The translations under genes were made by a program, and so were the position numbers. Under the pieces are notes generated by a model. That model was not told the DNA's origin, did no database searches, and saw only the letters and a program-made list of their open reading frames with translations. Shown here piece by piece: positions 31,257 through 40,102 of a stretch of 41,992 nt of DNA. This DNA comes from Hydrocurvibacter sp036169815 (GTDB taxonomy: Bacteria; Campylobacterota; Campylobacteria; Campylobacterales; Sulfurimonadaceae), in the NCBI GenBank assembly GCA_036169815.1, contig JAVHOA010000057.1:1-41992 (forward strand), read 5' to 3'. The stretch's first letter is position 1. Each line of letters begins with the position of its first letter.

Positions 31257-32593
31257 AAACTTCCTGGCCCGCCCATCTGAGAGAGCATATTTTGTAAGTC
31301 TTGCATCCCTTTTTTACTCGAGAATTTTTTTGCCATTTTTCCAGCATTTTTAAACTGTTTTAAAATACGGTTCACTTCTACACCAGAGAGTCCACATCCT
31401 TGCGCTATTCTTTGTTTACGCGAGTTGTTTAAGAGTTCTGGATCTTCACGCTCTTTTTTAGTCATTGATGCGACCATCGCTTTGATTTGTTTGAGTTCAT
31501 GTGAGTTATCAAGATCAAAATCTTTGAGAGCATTGCCAAGTCCTGACATCCCAGGAATCATGCCCATCAAAGATTTCATACTTCCCATTTTCTTCATACT
31601 TTCCATCTGTTCAAGAAAATCATTGAAGTTAAACTCCCCTTTTCTAATCTTTTTTGTCATAACTTTGGCTTGTTTTGCATCGATAATATTGGCTGTTTTT
31701 TCAGCCAACCCTTCTATGTCTCCAAGTCCCATCAGACGATTAACGATGCGCTCTGGAATGAAGAGCTCCAAATCCTCCATCTTCTCACCGCTTCCGATAA
31801 AACGAAGTGGCACTTGCACTTGAGAGGAGAGGCCAAGTGCCACTCCACCTTTAGAATCACCATCATATTTACTCAAGATTACGCCATCGATTCCAATCTG
31901 CTCTTTAAAGCTAATAGCCGTTTTAACAGAATCTTGTCCCGTTAAAGAGTCTGCTACATAAAAAATCTCATCAGGAGTGGCAGCTTTTTTGACTTCATGA
32001 AGCTCTTGCATCAGCTCCGCATCGATTGCCAAACGCCCAGCGGTGTCGATAAGTACGACATCAAAAAGTTTTGTATCTGCATACTTCAGTGCTGCTTTGA
32101 CTACATCAACAGGATTTTTCGTCGCTTCATCAAAAAAAAGCTCCACATCAATAGTTGCACTAATTTGGCGAAGTTGCTCGACTGCCGCTAAACGTTGCAA
32201 ATCGGCTGCTACAACAAGCACTTTTTTCTTTTTATTTTTTAAGTAATATGCCAATTTTCCTGTTGTCGTTGTTTTTCCAGACCCTTGTAAGCCTGTCATT
32301 AAAATAACAGTCGGTGGATTTGGAGCGAAAACAAAACCTTTTTTACCGCCAACTTCTAAAATAGCGTAGATTGTCTCGCGAAGCGCATCAAGAAACTGAT
32401 CTTTTCCTATCCCCTTGGCTTTGGTTTTGAGTTCCACTTCTTGAATAAGATCTCGGACTACTTTATGGTTCACATCCGCTTTTAATAATGCTTTTTTAAG
32501 CTCTCCCGTTGCTTTTGTGAGAGATTTTTCATCATCATGAAAACGTATTTTTCTAATTGCAGATGTAAATGATTCTGTTAATGTGTCAAACAT
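31238..32593 (-). CDS. ffh: Signal recognition particle protein Ffh
   Basis: Ffh binds signal sequences of nascent inner-membrane proteins together with SRP RNA. The 451-residue product has the N domain, the G domain with GLQGSGKTTTTGKLAYYL near residue 105, DTAGR, and SKYDGDSKGG, and the Met-rich M domain from about residue 300 (FNDFLEQMESMKKMG, MGMIPGMSGL). It follows the rluA-like gene by 57 bases with its own promoter. The length is normal. Confidence 0.97.
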   Translation of the reverse strand: MFDTLTESFTSAIRKIRFHDDEKSLTKATGELKKALLKADVNHKVVRDLIQEVELKTKAKGIGKDQFLDALRETIYAILEVGGKKGFVFAPNPPTVILMTGLQGSGKTTTTGKLAYYLKNKKKKVLVVAADLQRLAAVEQLRQISATIDVELFFDEATKNPVDVVKAALKYADTKLFDVVLIDTAGRLAIDAELMQELHEVKKAATPDEIFYVADSLTGQDSVKTAISFKEQIGIDGVILSKYDGDSKGGVALGLSSQVQVPLRFIGSGEKMEDLELFIPERIVNRLMGLGDIEGLAEKTANIIDAKQAKVMTKKIRKGEFNFNDFLEQMESMKKMGSMKSLMGMIPGMSGLGNALKDFDLDNSHELKQIKAMVASMTKKEREDPELLNNSRKQRIAQGCGLSGVEVNRILKQFKNAGKMAKKFSSKKGMQDLQNMLSQMGGPGSLNSLRR

Positions 32594-32627
32594 AAAACTA
32601 TCCTATTGTATTGATTAAAAGTGTGAA

Positions 32628-32633
32628 ATTATA
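32628..32633 (-). promoter_or_regulatory. -10 box of ffh
   Basis: The minus strand reads TTGTGTATAATTTC, 35 bases before the ffh ATG. The leader contains AGGATAG as the ribosome site. It gives ffh a promoter of its own within the minus-strand series. Confidence 0.5.
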
Positions 32634-32650
32634 CACAAAGCAAACTTTTT

Positions 32651-33388
32651 TTATGATTCAAAGTGCTTAAATGCTGTTGGTTCTGCTGCTTCAAAAGTCA
32701 TCCCTAAAAGCACTACTTTTCTTGCATGGAGCATCACACGCTTATATCTTCTTCCGCCATACTGTTCATCTCCGATGATAGGAAAATCAATACTTTTGAG
32801 GTGCACGCGAATCTGGTGCGTCCGTCCGTTGTGGATTACACATTTTACTTTTGTTTTTTTACCGTTTACAATCTCTGGAGTCACTTCCGTACGTGCAGGT
32901 TTGCCTTTTTTAGAGAGTTTTGAGTAGGCTTTATTGCTCTTTTTTTCTGTAATAATCGCTTTGTCAATATCAACACTCTCAACTAAAATCCCATCAACCC
33001 ACGCGACATACTCTTTATAAACAGTGTCTTTTTTGAACTCTTTAATCGCTTTTTCTCTAAACTCTTCATTTTTGACAAGCATTAAAACGCCGCTTGTCTC
33101 ACGGTCAAGTCTATGCAGCAGTTTTGCATCTTTAAACTGACGTTCAACCTCATCTGAATTAACAAAGGCTGGCTTATCTACAACGATAATATCATTGTTT
33201 TGAAAAATTGGTTTAATCTTTTCAACTTTTTCAATTCTAAATTTTGTTTTTGGATCGATATCGCCACGCGCTATCATCACTTTGTTATTGCCAGCGTACA
33301 CTAAACCTCTATCAATAAGAGATTTTGCTTCGGAATTTGAAATTCCTTCTTGCGTTGCTAAAACTTTATATGCTTTCTCTTTTTCCAT
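32651..33388 (-). CDS. RluA-family pseudouridine synthase
   Basis: The 245-residue product has the catalytic motif HRLDRETSGVLML with the active Asp, the VVDKPAFV entry loop and the RTHQIRVHLKSIDFPIIGD signature. A short N-terminal region with an S4-like look precedes them. The RNA site it modifies (23S rRNA or tRNA) cannot be told from sequence. The order flgZ-waaA-this gene-ffh is shared with Helicobacter and Campylobacter. Its ATG overlaps the waaA stop by one base. Confidence 0.9.
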   Translation of the reverse strand: MEKEKAYKVLATQEGISNSEAKSLIDRGLVYAGNNKVMIARGDIDPKTKFRIEKVEKIKPIFQNNDIIVVDKPAFVNSDEVERQFKDAKLLHRLDRETSGVLMLVKNEEFREKAIKEFKKDTVYKEYVAWVDGILVESVDIDKAIITEKKSNKAYSKLSKKGKPARTEVTPEIVNGKKTKVKCVIHNGRTHQIRVHLKSIDFPIIGDEQYGGRRYKRVMLHARKVVLLGMTFEAAEPTAFKHFES

Positions 33389-34572
33389 TATATATTCCTC
33401 ATATAGTTGATAACTCTATCTAAATTAATCTTCTCATCGACTGTGGATGGAGGAAGTTCCTCGGCTTGGCAAAGTGCCTTGCACACTTCATTTTTTTCAA
33501 TATACTGTACATGGTGCACGTATTTAAAAAGCTCTTTTTGATCGTGGAAATATTTTCCCGTGATGATTTTACATCCAAAATGAGCCGGCTCAAGTGGATT
33601 ATGCCCACCAATATCTTCTTTAAATGCACCGCCTAAAATCGCTATATCGCTAATATTGTAGATATTATTGAGTTCACCCATCCTATCAACTAAAACGATA
33701 TCACTCTCAAAGCTTTTATCTTCACTAAAAAGGCTTACATGTAAGGTTCTTTTTGAGTGCAAGCCTTGTTGTTCGCAAAACTGTTGCACCAGCTTATAAA
33801 CAGCACCAAAGCGCTCAGGATGGCGCGGAACGATAAAAAGCTTTGCATCTGTGTTTTGTATAAATTCGCCATATCCATCCAAAATAATACTTTCTTCCCC
33901 TTCATGCGTACTAGCAGCAACGATACTCAAAACGGGTGGCTTTGGATAGTTTTTACTCGCTTGAATTGTTTGAGCTAATTTAATATTGCCTATAACTTCA
34001 ATATTTTTTGCACCCAAACTCTCAAATCTGTAAGCATCAATCTCACTTTGACAAAAAACAACATCAACATAGGATAGTAAACGTTTGTAAAACCAGCGCA
34101 TCTTCATATATTTTTTGACACTTTTATCCGAAATGCGCGCATTTAAAAGCACGATTTTTGCACCTTTTGCAGACATTACGGCAAGGAGCATATACCAAAA
34201 CTCCGCTTCCAAAACAACAAGAAGTTTTTGAGGTTTTGCCCAAAGTGGTAAAAATATCTCAAAAGGCAGGTATCTCAGTTCCACGCCATATTTACTCGCT
34301 TCATTGTGTCCTGTGTGCGTGATTGTTGTGATCTTCACTTCATCTTTTCTAAAATGATCTAAAATCGGCTTGATAGCTCTTGCCTCTCCGAGAGAGCAAA
34401 CATGAAACCAAACGCCTCCACCCTCTTTAAATCTTGGATTATGAAAAAGAAAAAAACGAGCTGGGATGGATGCTTTATATTTTTGCTTAAAAGAGAGAGT
34501 GATTAAAAGCGGCAGTGCCAAAATGTAGAGCACTGTGCTTAAAATAAAGTAGAGAAATGAAAATGGCTTCAA
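33388..34572 (-). CDS. waaA: Kdo transferase (3-deoxy-D-manno-octulosonate transferase)
   Basis: WaaA adds Kdo to lipid A at the cytoplasmic face of the inner membrane. From TTG at 34572 the product has 394 residues: one N-terminal membrane helix (FSFLYFILSTVLYILALPLL), then VWFHVCSLGEARAIKPIL, the EAEFWYML segment and the C-terminal GGAFKEDIGGHNPLEPAHFG of the GT-B donor site. An in-frame TTG at 34626 would give 412 residues but would overlap flgZ by 52 bases and add a soluble start unlike the family, so the shorter form is preferred. Neither start has a strong ribosome site. Confidence 0.9.
   Translation of the reverse strand: MKPFSFLYFILSTVLYILALPLLITLSFKQKYKASIPARFFLFHNPRFKEGGGVWFHVCSLGEARAIKPILDHFRKDEVKITTITHTGHNEASKYGVELRYLPFEIFLPLWAKPQKLLVVLEAEFWYMLLAVMSAKGAKIVLLNARISDKSVKKYMKMRWFYKRLLSYVDVVFCQSEIDAYRFESLGAKNIEVIGNIKLAQTIQASKNYPKPPVLSIVAASTHEGEESIILDGYGEFIQNTDAKLFIVPRHPERFGAVYKLVQQFCEQQGLHSKRTLHVSLFSEDKSFESDIVLVDRMGELNNIYNISDIAILGGAFKEDIGGHNPLEPAHFGCKIITGKYFHDQKELFKYVHHVQYIEKNEVCKALCQAEELPPSTVDEKINLDRVINYMRNI
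33735..33744. repeat. TTACATGTAA palindrome (perfect), waaA
   Basis: Perfect 12-base copy; read as Thr-Leu-His-Val-Ser. Confidence 0.85.
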
Positions 34573-34574
34573 GC

Positions 34575-35291
34575 CTACGCTTCTTCGCCTTGTGCCATAT
34601 ATAAAATACGACCACAATGTGGACAAGTGACGATCTCTTCGCCTTTGATAATATCTGCATAAACTTTATCATTTACATGCATATAGCAGCCCATACATGC
34701 TTGTTCTTTGAGTTCCACTGCAGTTGTATTTTTAGCCCAACGACGGATTTTTTGATAAAAAGCTAAACCTTTTTGGTTCATTTCACCAACAAGTTTCTCT
34801 TTTTTTGCAAAAACATCACGGCGAGCCACTTCGATATTTGCAAGTTTATCATCAACATCCGCTTTAATTGTTGCAAGAGTTGCATCCATTTCAGCTTTTT
34901 TTGCACTGAGTTCTTCATGTTTGGCTTTTTTTGCCAATACAAGTTTGTCTAAACGCGCAATCTCTTCATTTGCAAAAGTCACTTGTTCTTTTGCAATTTC
35001 CTCTTCTAATTGAAGAGATTTCATCTCGCGTTCGGTTTTGATTTCTGAAGATTTTTTCTTATTCTCTTCAAGTTTTGCAGAGAGTTCTGCTAAATGAAGC
35101 TCATTTTTATGTTTTTTCAACTCTTCATTTTTAATCTCTTCATGGATAGAAGTGATCTCATTATCAAGGCTATTTCTTGTTGCAAGAGCTGCCTCATATT
35201 TGTAATTTGCTTCGTCTATTTGAGGTTCAAAAGCATCTATCTCTTTATCAACTTCTGAAAGGTCGATTAGTTGTTGTAAGTGTTTGTTCAT
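34575..35291 (-). CDS. flgZ: Coiled-coil zinc-ribbon protein, FlgZ/HP0958 type
   Basis: The 238-residue product is a long charged coiled-coil hairpin (about residues 5-170) followed by a C4 zinc ribbon: CMGC near residue 198 and CPHC near 226. In Helicobacter pylori the homologue HP0958 (FlgZ) binds the sigma-54 factor RpoN and flagellin mRNA and is needed for flagella. The neighbours also match: waaA on one side and a nif3-like gene on the other, as in Helicobacter. The name is therefore likely, though the regulatory role here is inference. Confidence 0.85.
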   Translation of the reverse strand: MNKHLQQLIDLSEVDKEIDAFEPQIDEANYKYEAALATRNSLDNEITSIHEEIKNEELKKHKNELHLAELSAKLEENKKKSSEIKTEREMKSLQLEEEIAKEQVTFANEEIARLDKLVLAKKAKHEELSAKKAEMDATLATIKADVDDKLANIEVARRDVFAKKEKLVGEMNQKGLAFYQKIRRWAKNTTAVELKEQACMGCYMHVNDKVYADIIKGEEIVTCPHCGRILYMAQGEEA

Positions 35292-35326
35292 CTATTTCCT
35301 TTTTTGGATGCGGTGCGACAAGTACC

Positions 35327-36049
35327 CTAACTATACATGAAAGGGTTTTTTGATTGTGAAATTATAACCGCTAATCCTAAATTTTCCAAATATGTTTTTA
35401 AAATTTCTCCAAAAAACTGCTCACTCTCATAATGTCCTATCTCTATCATGGAGAGATTGTTCGCTTTTGCTTCCATCGCTTCATGGTATTTGATATCGCC
35501 TGTCAAAAAGCAATCTGCTTGGATTGTACGCAATAATGAAGCGCCTGAGCCTGTTGTCAGTGCCACAGTTTTTATGTTTTCATGCGCCCTCACACACTTT
35601 ACATGTGAGAGTCCAAAAGCTTTTGCAACCTTGCTTGCAAAGGCATCAAATGTTTCATCCACTTCCATATAGATAACAAAACCCTCTTTTTTGATGATTT
35701 TGAGTCCCAATATTTTTGTTGCGACATATTCATTGAGATGTGTTTGGTCAAAATTTGTGTGCATTGCAATATTTGAAATATTTTTTTGCACCATTTTTCT
35801 TAGAAACTGGGCTGGATACTGATGGAATTGAAGCTGTTTTAAAGCGCCAAAAATGATGGGATGGTGAGTGATTAGAAGAGAGTTTTCCTCCATAGACTCA
35901 AGCAACTCCCCATCAACATCAATACTCAGATAGATTTTTTGTACATCTTGGCCTAAATCGCCAAGTAAAACTCCAGAATTATCCCATTTTTCTTGTAGAT
36001 TAAAGGGTGATATACTGTCTAAATAGTTATAAATTTCGCAAATCTTCAC
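35327..36049 (-). CDS. Nif3-like dinuclear metal-centre protein (DUF34)
   Basis: The 240-residue product shows the family residues: EKWDNSGVLLGD, LLITHHPIIFG with the metal His pair, AMHTNFDQ, CFLTGDIKYHEAMEA and a C-terminal GHYESE with further ligands. The family is widespread, forms hexameric rings and has no firmly established reaction; GTP cyclohydrolase-like names in databases are doubtful. It starts with GTG sharing GTGA with the stop of the NYN gene. Confidence 0.88.
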   Translation of the reverse strand: MKICEIYNYLDSISPFNLQEKWDNSGVLLGDLGQDVQKIYLSIDVDGELLESMEENSLLITHHPIIFGALKQLQFHQYPAQFLRKMVQKNISNIAMHTNFDQTHLNEYVATKILGLKIIKKEGFVIYMEVDETFDAFASKVAKAFGLSHVKCVRAHENIKTVALTTGSGASLLRTIQADCFLTGDIKYHEAMEAKANNLSMIEIGHYESEQFFGEILKTYLENLGLAVIISQSKNPFMYS

Positions 36050-36807
36050 GCATAGTTCCTTGAACGGATACAGCGCACATACACGGATTTTGTTTTATAC
36101 CCTGCATCCTCTTTTTTAAACTCAAACATGCCAGTGCTTTCCATCAAATCGACCAGTTTTTTAAATCCATAGTTTCGTGAATCAAATTCGGGGATTTTAT
36201 TGGCTATTTTTTGTCCCACTGAACCTAAATAAGACCATCCTGTATAATCAGATGTATCATCCACTGCGTTACGCAAAATAGCCAGAAGTCGGATATCTTT
36301 TGTGAGATCTTTAGCACTCTCTTTTGGCTCTTTTGGCTTCACATTTTTGCCATTTTCGACAATCGCTTCATCGCGAAGGTTTTCAGTAAAAATAAATTTA
36401 TCACATGCACTGACAAAAGATTTTGGTGTCTTTTTTTCTCCAAAACCATACACAGTCAAGCCACTCTCTCGCAATCTTGAAGCTAAACGGGTAAAATCAC
36501 TATCACTTGAAACAATACAAAAACCATCAAACTTCTCTGAATACAAAAGATCCATCGCATCAATAATCATTGCCGTATCTGTCGCATTTTTCCCTGTTGT
36601 GTACGCAAACTGCTGCATCGGGTGAATACCGTACTCTAAAAGATGACTTTTCCATCCTTTGAGCTTAGTATCGGTCCAATCTCCGTAAATCCTTTTCACG
36701 CTTGCCACACCATAGTTTGCAATCTCGTCTAAAAGACCCTCGATAATCCTTGGTTGAGAGTTATCTGCATCAATTAAAACGGCTAATTTTTTCTGTTCAC
36801 TGCTCAA
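36046..36807 (-). CDS. NYN-domain nuclease-like protein with OST-HTH/LOTUS end
   Basis: The 253-residue product has an N-terminal NYN (PIN-like) domain, residues about 8-150, with the acidic set expected of a metal-dependent RNase: LIDADNSQP, NATDTAMIIDAMDLL and FCIVSSDSDFTRLA. A charged linker (KPKEPKESAKD) follows, and then a C-terminal OST-HTH/LOTUS-like domain (LGSVGQKIANKIPEFDSRNY, then GFKKLVDLMESTGMFEF), an RNA-binding winged helix. This matches LabA/DUF88-type proteins. It is probably an RNase, target unknown. It starts with TTG sharing TTGA with the TPR gene stop. Confidence 0.85.
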   Translation of the reverse strand: MSSEQKKLAVLIDADNSQPRIIEGLLDEIANYGVASVKRIYGDWTDTKLKGWKSHLLEYGIHPMQQFAYTTGKNATDTAMIIDAMDLLYSEKFDGFCIVSSDSDFTRLASRLRESGLTVYGFGEKKTPKSFVSACDKFIFTENLRDEAIVENGKNVKPKEPKESAKDLTKDIRLLAILRNAVDDTSDYTGWSYLGSVGQKIANKIPEFDSRNYGFKKLVDLMESTGMFEFKKEDAGYKTKSVYVRCIRSRNYA

Positions 36808-37388
36808 ATTTTGTCCCTTATTTTTTCTAGTTCTTCTTTGGCTTGTGTAAAATTTTCATCTACATGTAAAGCCTTTTCATACATCTCTTTTGCTTCACTG
36901 TAGCGCTGCATATCGACTAAAAGATTTGCATAATTAAAGTAAGTCACTGCATAATTTGCATCGATTTTTAACGCTTCTTGATAATGCTCTTGGGCTTTAG
37001 AAAACTCTTTTAACTCTCGATATAAAGAAGCGATTGCATTATGAAAAATATCATTTTTTGGCTCTACATGTAAGGCTTCTTGGTAAGAGGAGATCGCTTC
37101 ATTACTCTGGCCCTGTTTTGCTAAAACATAGCCTATTTTTCCAAGAATCTCAGCATTATTTGGATCTTTACCATTGGCTTCATCTAGGAGAAAAAATGCT
37201 TGTTTGAGATCCCCCTTCACAAAAGCCTCATCCGCTCTTTTCACAAGCATCGGCGGATCGTAGGAGGCAAAACCACTGTTTTTGTCATCCTCTTTTGGTT
37301 TTGCATCTTCAAGCGTTTGAATATGCTTATAGACTTTAAATGAAAAAAAAGCCGCCATGGCAATCATTAGCAATTGAAATAGACTCAT
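36804..37388 (-). CDS. Membrane-anchored TPR protein
   Basis: The 194-residue product has one N-terminal membrane helix (MSLFQLLMIAMAAFFSFKVY), an acidic linker and then about four 34-residue TPR units from residue 50, seen as repeated A-L-x-[VI]-[DE] endings (EALHVEPKN, EALKIDANY, KALHVDENF). TPRs bind other proteins; the partner is unknown. Two palindrome copies fall at the same place in the first and third of these units, exactly 204 bases apart. It is the first gene of the minus-strand series and divergent from ppk. Confidence 0.85.
   Translation of the reverse strand: MSLFQLLMIAMAAFFSFKVYKHIQTLEDAKPKEDDKNSGFASYDPPMLVKRADEAFVKGDLKQAFFLLDEANGKDPNNAEILGKIGYVLAKQGQSNEAISSYQEALHVEPKNDIFHNAIASLYRELKEFSKAQEHYQEALKIDANYAVTYFNYANLLVDMQRYSEAKEMYEKALHVDENFTQAKEELEKIRDKI
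36860..36869. repeat. Palindrome copy with one mismatch, TPR gene (last unit)
   Basis: CTACATGTAA; read as Ala-Leu-His-Val-Asp at the end of a TPR unit. Confidence 0.7.
37064..37073. repeat. Palindrome copy with one mismatch, TPR gene (earlier unit)
   Basis: CTACATGTAA; read as Ala-Leu-His-Val-Glu. It is 204 bases, exactly two TPR units, from the other copy. Confidence 0.7.
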
Positions 37389-37410
37389 TAAATTCCTTTT
37401 TCACAATTCT

Positions 37411-37416
37411 ATCATA
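37411..37416 (-). promoter_or_regulatory. Likely -10 box of the TPR gene
   Basis: The minus strand reads GGTTATGATAG, 23 bases before the TPR ATG, giving a leader of about 15 bases that contains AAGGAA. Confidence 0.4.
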
Positions 37417-37440
37417 ACCATTTTGTAACTATCTCTTAGA

Positions 37441-37446
37441 TATAAT
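37441..37446 (+). promoter_or_regulatory. -10 box of ppk
   Basis: CTTAGATATAATC lies 30 bases before the ppk ATG at 37476. It is back to back with the TPR gene promoter in an 87-base gap. Confidence 0.5.
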
Positions 37447-37475
37447 CATTAAAATTCAATTTATGATGGTTTAAT

Positions 37476-39575
37476 ATGGTAGTAAATTTAAAAGATCCAA
37501 ATTTATACAACAACCGCGAGCTTTCATGGCTCCAATTTAACACACGTGTGCTCAAACAAGCGCAAGACAGCTCTTTGCCTTTACTTGAAAGGCTCAAATT
37601 TTTAGCAATTTATGGCACAAATCTTGATGAGTTTTATATGATTCGTGTCGCGGGACTAAAAAAACTTTTTAGCGCAGGCGTTATCGTCTCGGGCGCCGAT
37701 CGCCTTACTCCCTTACAACAGCTGATGGATATCCGACAATATCTGCATCAAGAGCAGCAAGTTGTTGAGCTGTGTATGAGTGATATTTTTAAATCATTAG
37801 AACCTGAGGGTGTGTTTCTTAAAAAATACAAAGAGCTCAGTGGTGCTGAAAAAAGAACCGTAACGAAAAAGTTTTTTGAGGAGATATATCCTATTATTAT
37901 CCCCATTGCAGTGGATGCAACCCACCCTTTTCCACACCTGAATAACCTTAGTTTTGGGATTATTGTCAAGCTTTTTGATAAAGATGACACTAGTGTTGAG
38001 CGATTTGGTATTGTCCGTGTTCCACGCGTGCTTTCAAGATTTGTACTCATCTCTGAGGGAACCTATATCCCTGTTGAAGATATCGTTGCAGAACATATCG
38101 AAGATATTTTTCCAGGCTACCAACTCATCAAAAGCGTGCCATTTCGTATCACAAGAAATGCAGATATTGCCATAGAAGAAGAGGAAGCAGATGACTTTTT
38201 GGAGATTTTAGAAGAGGGTCTAAAACTGCGTAAAAAAGGGGAGATTGTCCGTCTTGAAGTGGGTTCTGATGCAGATAACGAGATTATCGATTTTTTCAAC
38301 TCTCATATCAATGTTTTTAAACATGATATCTACATGTTTCATACCATTTTAAATCTTGCATCCTTATGGCAGATTGTTGGAAATAAGGATTTTGCCCATC
38401 TTTTAAATGAACCCTACAATCCAAAAATCCTTGCACCACTCGGTACAAATGAGAATATTTTTTCCATTTTAGAAGCACAAGATGTTTTGTTGTTTCACCC
38501 TTATGAGAGTTTTGAATCAATTGTTCGTATGATTCAAATCGCGGCAAAAGACCCCGATGTTGTCACTATTAAGATGACACTCTATCGTGCGGGGCCTCAA
38601 TCTCCGATTGTGCAAGCGCTTACAAGTGCCGCAGAAGCTGGCAAACAAGTAACCGTTATGGTAGAACTCAAAGCAAGATTTGATGAAGAAAACAACCTTA
38701 TCTGGGCAAAAGCGCTTGAAAAAGCGGGAGCACATGTCATCTATGGAATCTTTGGATTCAAGGTCCATGCAAAAGCGACCCTTATCACACGACGTACCAA
38801 TGGCAAGCTTAAACAGTATGCACATATTGGGACAGGAAACTACAACCCAAGCAGTGCAAAAATCTACACAGATATTAGCTACCTTACAAGCAAGGATGAT
38901 ATTACAAGCGACTTAACGCGCTTTTTTCACTTTTTGACAGGCTTTAGCAAAAAAGGTAAACTCGAAACACTCTACATGGCTCCCGCACAAATCAAACCCA
39001 AACTACTCTCACTTATCAACAACGAGACAAGAAAAGGTGCCGAGGGCGAGATTATTGCCAAAATGAACTCTTTGGTGGATGATGATGTAATCCGTGCACT
39101 CTATAAAGCAAGCCAAGCGGGTGTCAAAATAGAACTTATCATTCGTGGCGTTTGTTGTTTAAAACCAGGGATTCAGGGCGTGAGTGAAAATATTAGGGTA
39201 ACTTCTATTATAGGAAAATATTTGGAGCATGCGAGAATCTTTTACTTTAAAAATACAGCACCCTTCCTTTTCATCTCAAGTGCAGATTGGATGCCACGAA
39301 ACCTTGTGAGACGTATCGAGCTCTTAACTGGCATTACGGATGAGGAGTGTGCGGCAAGATTACTGCGTATTTTACGTTTGCAATGTAAAGACAATATGCT
39401 CTCTCACGAGCTTCAGATGGATGGAAGTTACCATAAAGTCAAAGTAAACGATGCAGAGAAAATCAATAATCATAAAATGATTGAAGAGTACATTTCAAAT
39501 CTTTATAAGGCGCATAAAAAAGAGACTCCAAATGCCGCGCAACAGCTTGCGCAAAGACTTTTTAAGGATTCATAA
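37476..39575 (+). CDS. ppk: Polyphosphate kinase 1
   Basis: It makes long polyphosphate chains from ATP and can run backwards. The 699-residue product has the four PPK1 domains: the N-terminal helical part with LYNNRELSWLQFNTRVL, the head domain with DATHPFPHLNNLSFG, and the two phospholipase-D-like catalytic halves. The phosphorylated His is in FGFKVHAKATLI and the second His in LEHARIFYFKN; HPYESFESIVRMI and IGTGNYNP are also complete. It is followed, with a 1-base overlap, by the gamma carbonic anhydrase-like gene. Confidence 0.96.
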   Translation: MVVNLKDPNLYNNRELSWLQFNTRVLKQAQDSSLPLLERLKFLAIYGTNLDEFYMIRVAGLKKLFSAGVIVSGADRLTPLQQLMDIRQYLHQEQQVVELCMSDIFKSLEPEGVFLKKYKELSGAEKRTVTKKFFEEIYPIIIPIAVDATHPFPHLNNLSFGIIVKLFDKDDTSVERFGIVRVPRVLSRFVLISEGTYIPVEDIVAEHIEDIFPGYQLIKSVPFRITRNADIAIEEEEADDFLEILEEGLKLRKKGEIVRLEVGSDADNEIIDFFNSHINVFKHDIYMFHTILNLASLWQIVGNKDFAHLLNEPYNPKILAPLGTNENIFSILEAQDVLLFHPYESFESIVRMIQIAAKDPDVVTIKMTLYRAGPQSPIVQALTSAAEAGKQVTVMVELKARFDEENNLIWAKALEKAGAHVIYGIFGFKVHAKATLITRRTNGKLKQYAHIGTGNYNPSSAKIYTDISYLTSKDDITSDLTRFFHFLTGFSKKGKLETLYMAPAQIKPKLLSLINNETRKGAEGEIIAKMNSLVDDDVIRALYKASQAGVKIELIIRGVCCLKPGIQGVSENIRVTSIIGKYLEHARIFYFKNTAPFLFISSADWMPRNLVRRIELLTGITDEECAARLLRILRLQCKDNMLSHELQMDGSYHKVKVNDAEKINNHKMIEEYISNLYKAHKKETPNAAQQLAQRLFKDS

Positions 39576-40102
39576 TGCTTTATACATTTAAAAATAGTGC
39601 TCCAACTCTAGGAGAAAGAACATGGGTTGCACCCTCTGCGGATGTGATTGGTGATGTCACTATTGGAAAGGATTGCTCCATCTGGTTTGGATGTGTTGTC
39701 CGTGGTGATGTGCACTTTATCTCCATCGGCGATCGCACCAATATCCAAGATCTTTCCATGTTACATGTAACGCACTACAAAAAAGAGGATAAAAGTGATG
39801 GCAATCCAACAATCATCGGCAATGATGTAACCATCGGCCACCGTGTGATGTTGCACGGATGCACCATCGAAGATGCTTGTCTTATTGGGATGAGCGCAAC
39901 AATTTTAGATGGTGCCATTATAGGAAGAGAGTCCATTGTAGGCGCTGGAGCGCTTGTTACAAAAAATAAAATCTTTCCACCCCGCTCGCTCATCATGGGA
40001 AGTCCTGCCAAACTTGTCAAAGAGTTAAGTGAAGAAGAAGTGGCAGAACTGTATGCATCTGCCTCAAGATATGTGAAATTTAAAGAGGATTATAGAGCGT
40101 AG
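39575..40102 (+). CDS. Gamma carbonic anhydrase-like hexapeptide protein
   Basis: The 175-residue product is a left-handed beta-helix with hexapeptide repeats (SADVIGDVTIGKDCSIWFGC, VVRGDVHFISIG). The zinc His residues are in MLHVTHYKKED and DVTIGHRVMLHGC, so it belongs to the YrdA/PaaY/Cam group. Carbonic anhydrase activity is possible but has not been shown for many members. A GTTACATGTAAC palindrome lies next to the first His ligand and encodes LHVT. Start overlaps the ppk stop (TAATG). Confidence 0.88.
   Translation: MLYTFKNSAPTLGERTWVAPSADVIGDVTIGKDCSIWFGCVVRGDVHFISIGDRTNIQDLSMLHVTHYKKEDKSDGNPTIIGNDVTIGHRVMLHGCTIEDACLIGMSATILDGAIIGRESIVGAGALVTKNKIFPPRSLIMGSPAKLVKELSEEEVAELYASASRYVKFKEDYRA
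39761..39770. repeat. TTACATGTAA palindrome (perfect), carbonic anhydrase-like gene
   Basis: Extended to GTTACATGTAAC, still a perfect 12-base palindrome; read as Leu-His-Val-Thr beside a zinc ligand. Confidence 0.85.
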
